Positions 5,997 through 6,641 of a DNA stretch of 6,641 nt are shown one piece after another; position 1 is the stretch's first letter, and every line of letters begins with the position of its first letter. The translations under genes were made by a program, and so were the position numbers. Source of the stretch: Clostridia bacterium (GTDB lineage: Bacteria > Bacillota > Clostridia > Christensenellales > UBA1242); assembly GCA_017553065.1 (NCBI GenBank), contig JAFZND010000160.1:1-6641 (forward strand), given 5' to 3'. Below the pieces are notes generated by a model. The model saw nothing but the letters and a program-made list of their open reading frames with translations, was not told the DNA's origin and ran no database searches.

Positions 5997-6472
5997 TGTA
6001 ATAATTCCTTTATTTTTTCTCCAATGTATTCAGGGGTGGCAATAGGTGCATAGCGCTCTACCACATTACCCTCTTTATCAATTAAAAATTTGGTAAAATT
6101 CCATTTGATTGCCTTACCAAATAAGCCACCTTTTTGACTTTTGAGATAAGTATATAATGGATGCTCTTTTTCACCATTCACATCAATTTTAGCAAATTGT
6201 GGAAATGACACATCATATTTTAATTTGCAAAATGACGCAATTTCTTCGTTGCTACCAGGTGCTTGATGACCAAATTGATTGCAAGGAAAATCTAGTATTA
6301 CTAGTCCTTTATCTTTGTATTCTTTGTACAATTCTTCTAAGCCCTCGTATTGAGGTGTAAAACCACAACCCGTGGCAGTATTAACAATTAGTAACACTTT
6401 GCCCTTATATTTATCTAAACTAACTTCTTCACCTGTAATGCTAGTTACTTTAAAATCATATATTGATGCCAT
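5993..6472 (-). CDS. Glutathione peroxidase-family thiol peroxidase (Cys type)
   Basis: This reduces hydrogen peroxide and organic hydroperoxides in the cytoplasm. Bacterial Cys-type members of this thioredoxin-fold family generally use thioredoxin rather than glutathione as reductant. The 159-aa protein, normal for bacteria, has the peroxidatic Cys36 in NTATGCGFTPQYEGLEELY, where selenoenzymes carry Sec. It also has FPCNQFGHQAPGSNEEI (62-78), with catalytic Gln70, and the WNF motif at Trp124-Asn125. This completes the Cys-Gln-Trp-Asn tetrad. Cys82 (ASFCK) sits where the resolving Cys of thioredoxin-dependent members lies. Cys64 is also conserved. The start at 6472 is chosen because a near-perfect Shine-Dalgarno (GGGAGG, 6485-6480) lies 7 nt upstream and MASIYDFKV is the family opening. 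An upstream in-frame ATG at 6487 would have the Shine-Dalgarno inside its coding region. It is the first gene of an operon with the four-Cys TSCPD protein, overlapping it by 4 bp. Confidence 0.94.
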   Translation of the reverse strand: MASIYDFKVTSITGEEVSLDKYKGKVLLIVNTATGCGFTPQYEGLEELYKEYKDKGLVILDFPCNQFGHQAPGSNEEIASFCKLKYDVSFPQFAKIDVNGEKEHPLYTYLKSQKGGLFGKAIKWNFTKFLIDKEGNVVERYAPIATPEYIGEKIKELLQ

Positions 6473-6479
6473 ATCATTT

Positions 6480-6485
6480 CCTCCC
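6480..6485 (-). promoter_or_regulatory. Shine-Dalgarno fixing the peroxidase start
   Basis: GGGAGG on the minus strand, 7 nt before the ATG at 6472-6470. It overlaps codons 2-3 of a longer reading frame that opens at 6487, which argues against that longer form. Confidence 0.88.
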
Positions 6486-6497
6486 ATGACATAGTAA

Positions 6498-6506
6498 ATT
6501 ATAACA
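6498..6506 (-). promoter_or_regulatory. Probable promoter of the peroxidase operon, extended -10 type
   Basis: TGTTATAAT on the minus strand (6506-6498) is a perfect extended -10, the same nine bases as the rsmD candidate. The -35 region at 17 nt (TTTAAT) is weak. A start near 6491 would leave a leader of about 19 nt containing the Shine-Dalgarno. No operator-like inverted repeat (PerR or similar) was recognised around it. Confidence 0.65.
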
Positions 6507-6544
6507 TAACGATAATAAAAATTAAAATGATAGCAATAAAAATA

Positions 6545-6573
6545 TTGACTTTTGAATCGTTTTCTTGTACACT
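6545..6573 (+). promoter_or_regulatory. Promoter of the tRNA-Lys gene
   Basis: TTGACT (6545-6550, five of six consensus) and TACACT (6568-6573, four of six) are separated by exactly 17 nt. A start near 6580 lies about 13 nt before the mature tRNA 5' end. It faces away from the peroxidase promoter, so 6491-6592 is a divergent control region. Confidence 0.72.
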
Positions 6574-6592
6574 ATCATTGCTTTTGAAATTT

Positions 6593-6641
6593 GCTTCCTT
6601 AGCTCAGTTGGTAGAGCAACTGACTCTTAATCAGTGGGTCC
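6593..6641 (+). tRNA. tRNA-Lys(CUU), 5' part, cut by the window edge
   Basis: The first 49 nt of a tRNA are present. They comprise acceptor strand GCTTCCT (6593-6599), T8-A9, and D stem GCTC/GAGC (6602-6605 with 6614-6617) with loop AGTTGGTA. The anticodon stem ACTGA/TCAGT (6619-6623 with 6631-6635) closes the 7-nt loop CTCTTAA. U33 is followed by anticodon CTT (6626-6628), which reads the Lys codon AAG. The variable region GGGTC begins before the edge. The T arm, acceptor 3' strand and any further tRNAs of a cluster lie outside. Identity rests on the anticodon. Confidence 0.93.

Noticed and set aside
6473..6487. Longer peroxidase start (MGGND added)
   Set aside because: The GGGAGG Shine-Dalgarno would lie within the added codons, and the family starts at the MASIYDF segment.

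Overview
This is an AT-rich stretch of a compact, low-GC bacterial chromosome. The ileS gene carries a tRNA-sensing T-box leader, hairpin-plus-U-tract terminators are frequent, and Shine-Dalgarno sites are clear at most genes. Together these point to the Bacillota (Firmicutes), probably an uncultured Clostridia-like or related lineage; the genus cannot be read from the sequence. The standard code applies: the peroxidase gene stops at TGA and tryptophans are TGG. All five complete protein genes and one partial one lie on the minus strand. A tRNA gene leaves the window on the plus strand at the right edge.

Layout from right to left, which is the direction of minus-strand transcription. A divergent promoter region (about 6491-6592) serves a tRNA-Lys(CUU) to the right and a two-gene operon to the left. 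That operon has a Cys-type glutathione peroxidase (5993-6472) whose stop overlaps the start of a small four-cysteine TSCPD-domain protein (5724-5996), and it ends in a strong terminator (5570-5598). Next is a sigma-A-type promoter (5487-5515), a complete isoleucine T-box riboswitch (about 5245-5480) and ileS (2112-5222). Then come dut (dUTPase, 1551-2003), alr (alanine racemase, 361-1446) and the 5' part of rsmD (16S rRNA methyltransferase, 1-286). Terminators follow ileS, dut and alr, so these genes seem to be separate transcription units.

The genes are housekeeping: tRNA charging under tRNA-Ile feedback, nucleotide-pool sanitation, D-alanine for peptidoglycan, rRNA modification and peroxide detoxification. 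I see no mobile element, CRISPR array or phage gene. The most notable item is the IleRS. Its class I signature HIGH is replaced, in a gap-free context, by Gly-Val-His-His. This matches the swapped GXHH form described for some type 2 IleRS enzymes and linked to very high mupirocin resistance. Its KMSKS loop is also degenerate (Pro-Phe-His-Lys-Ser). Other points are a T-box with a non-consensus second half of the antiterminator bulge, a possibly leaderless rsmD transcript, and an Asp-to-Glu change at the catalytic-base position of dUTPase.
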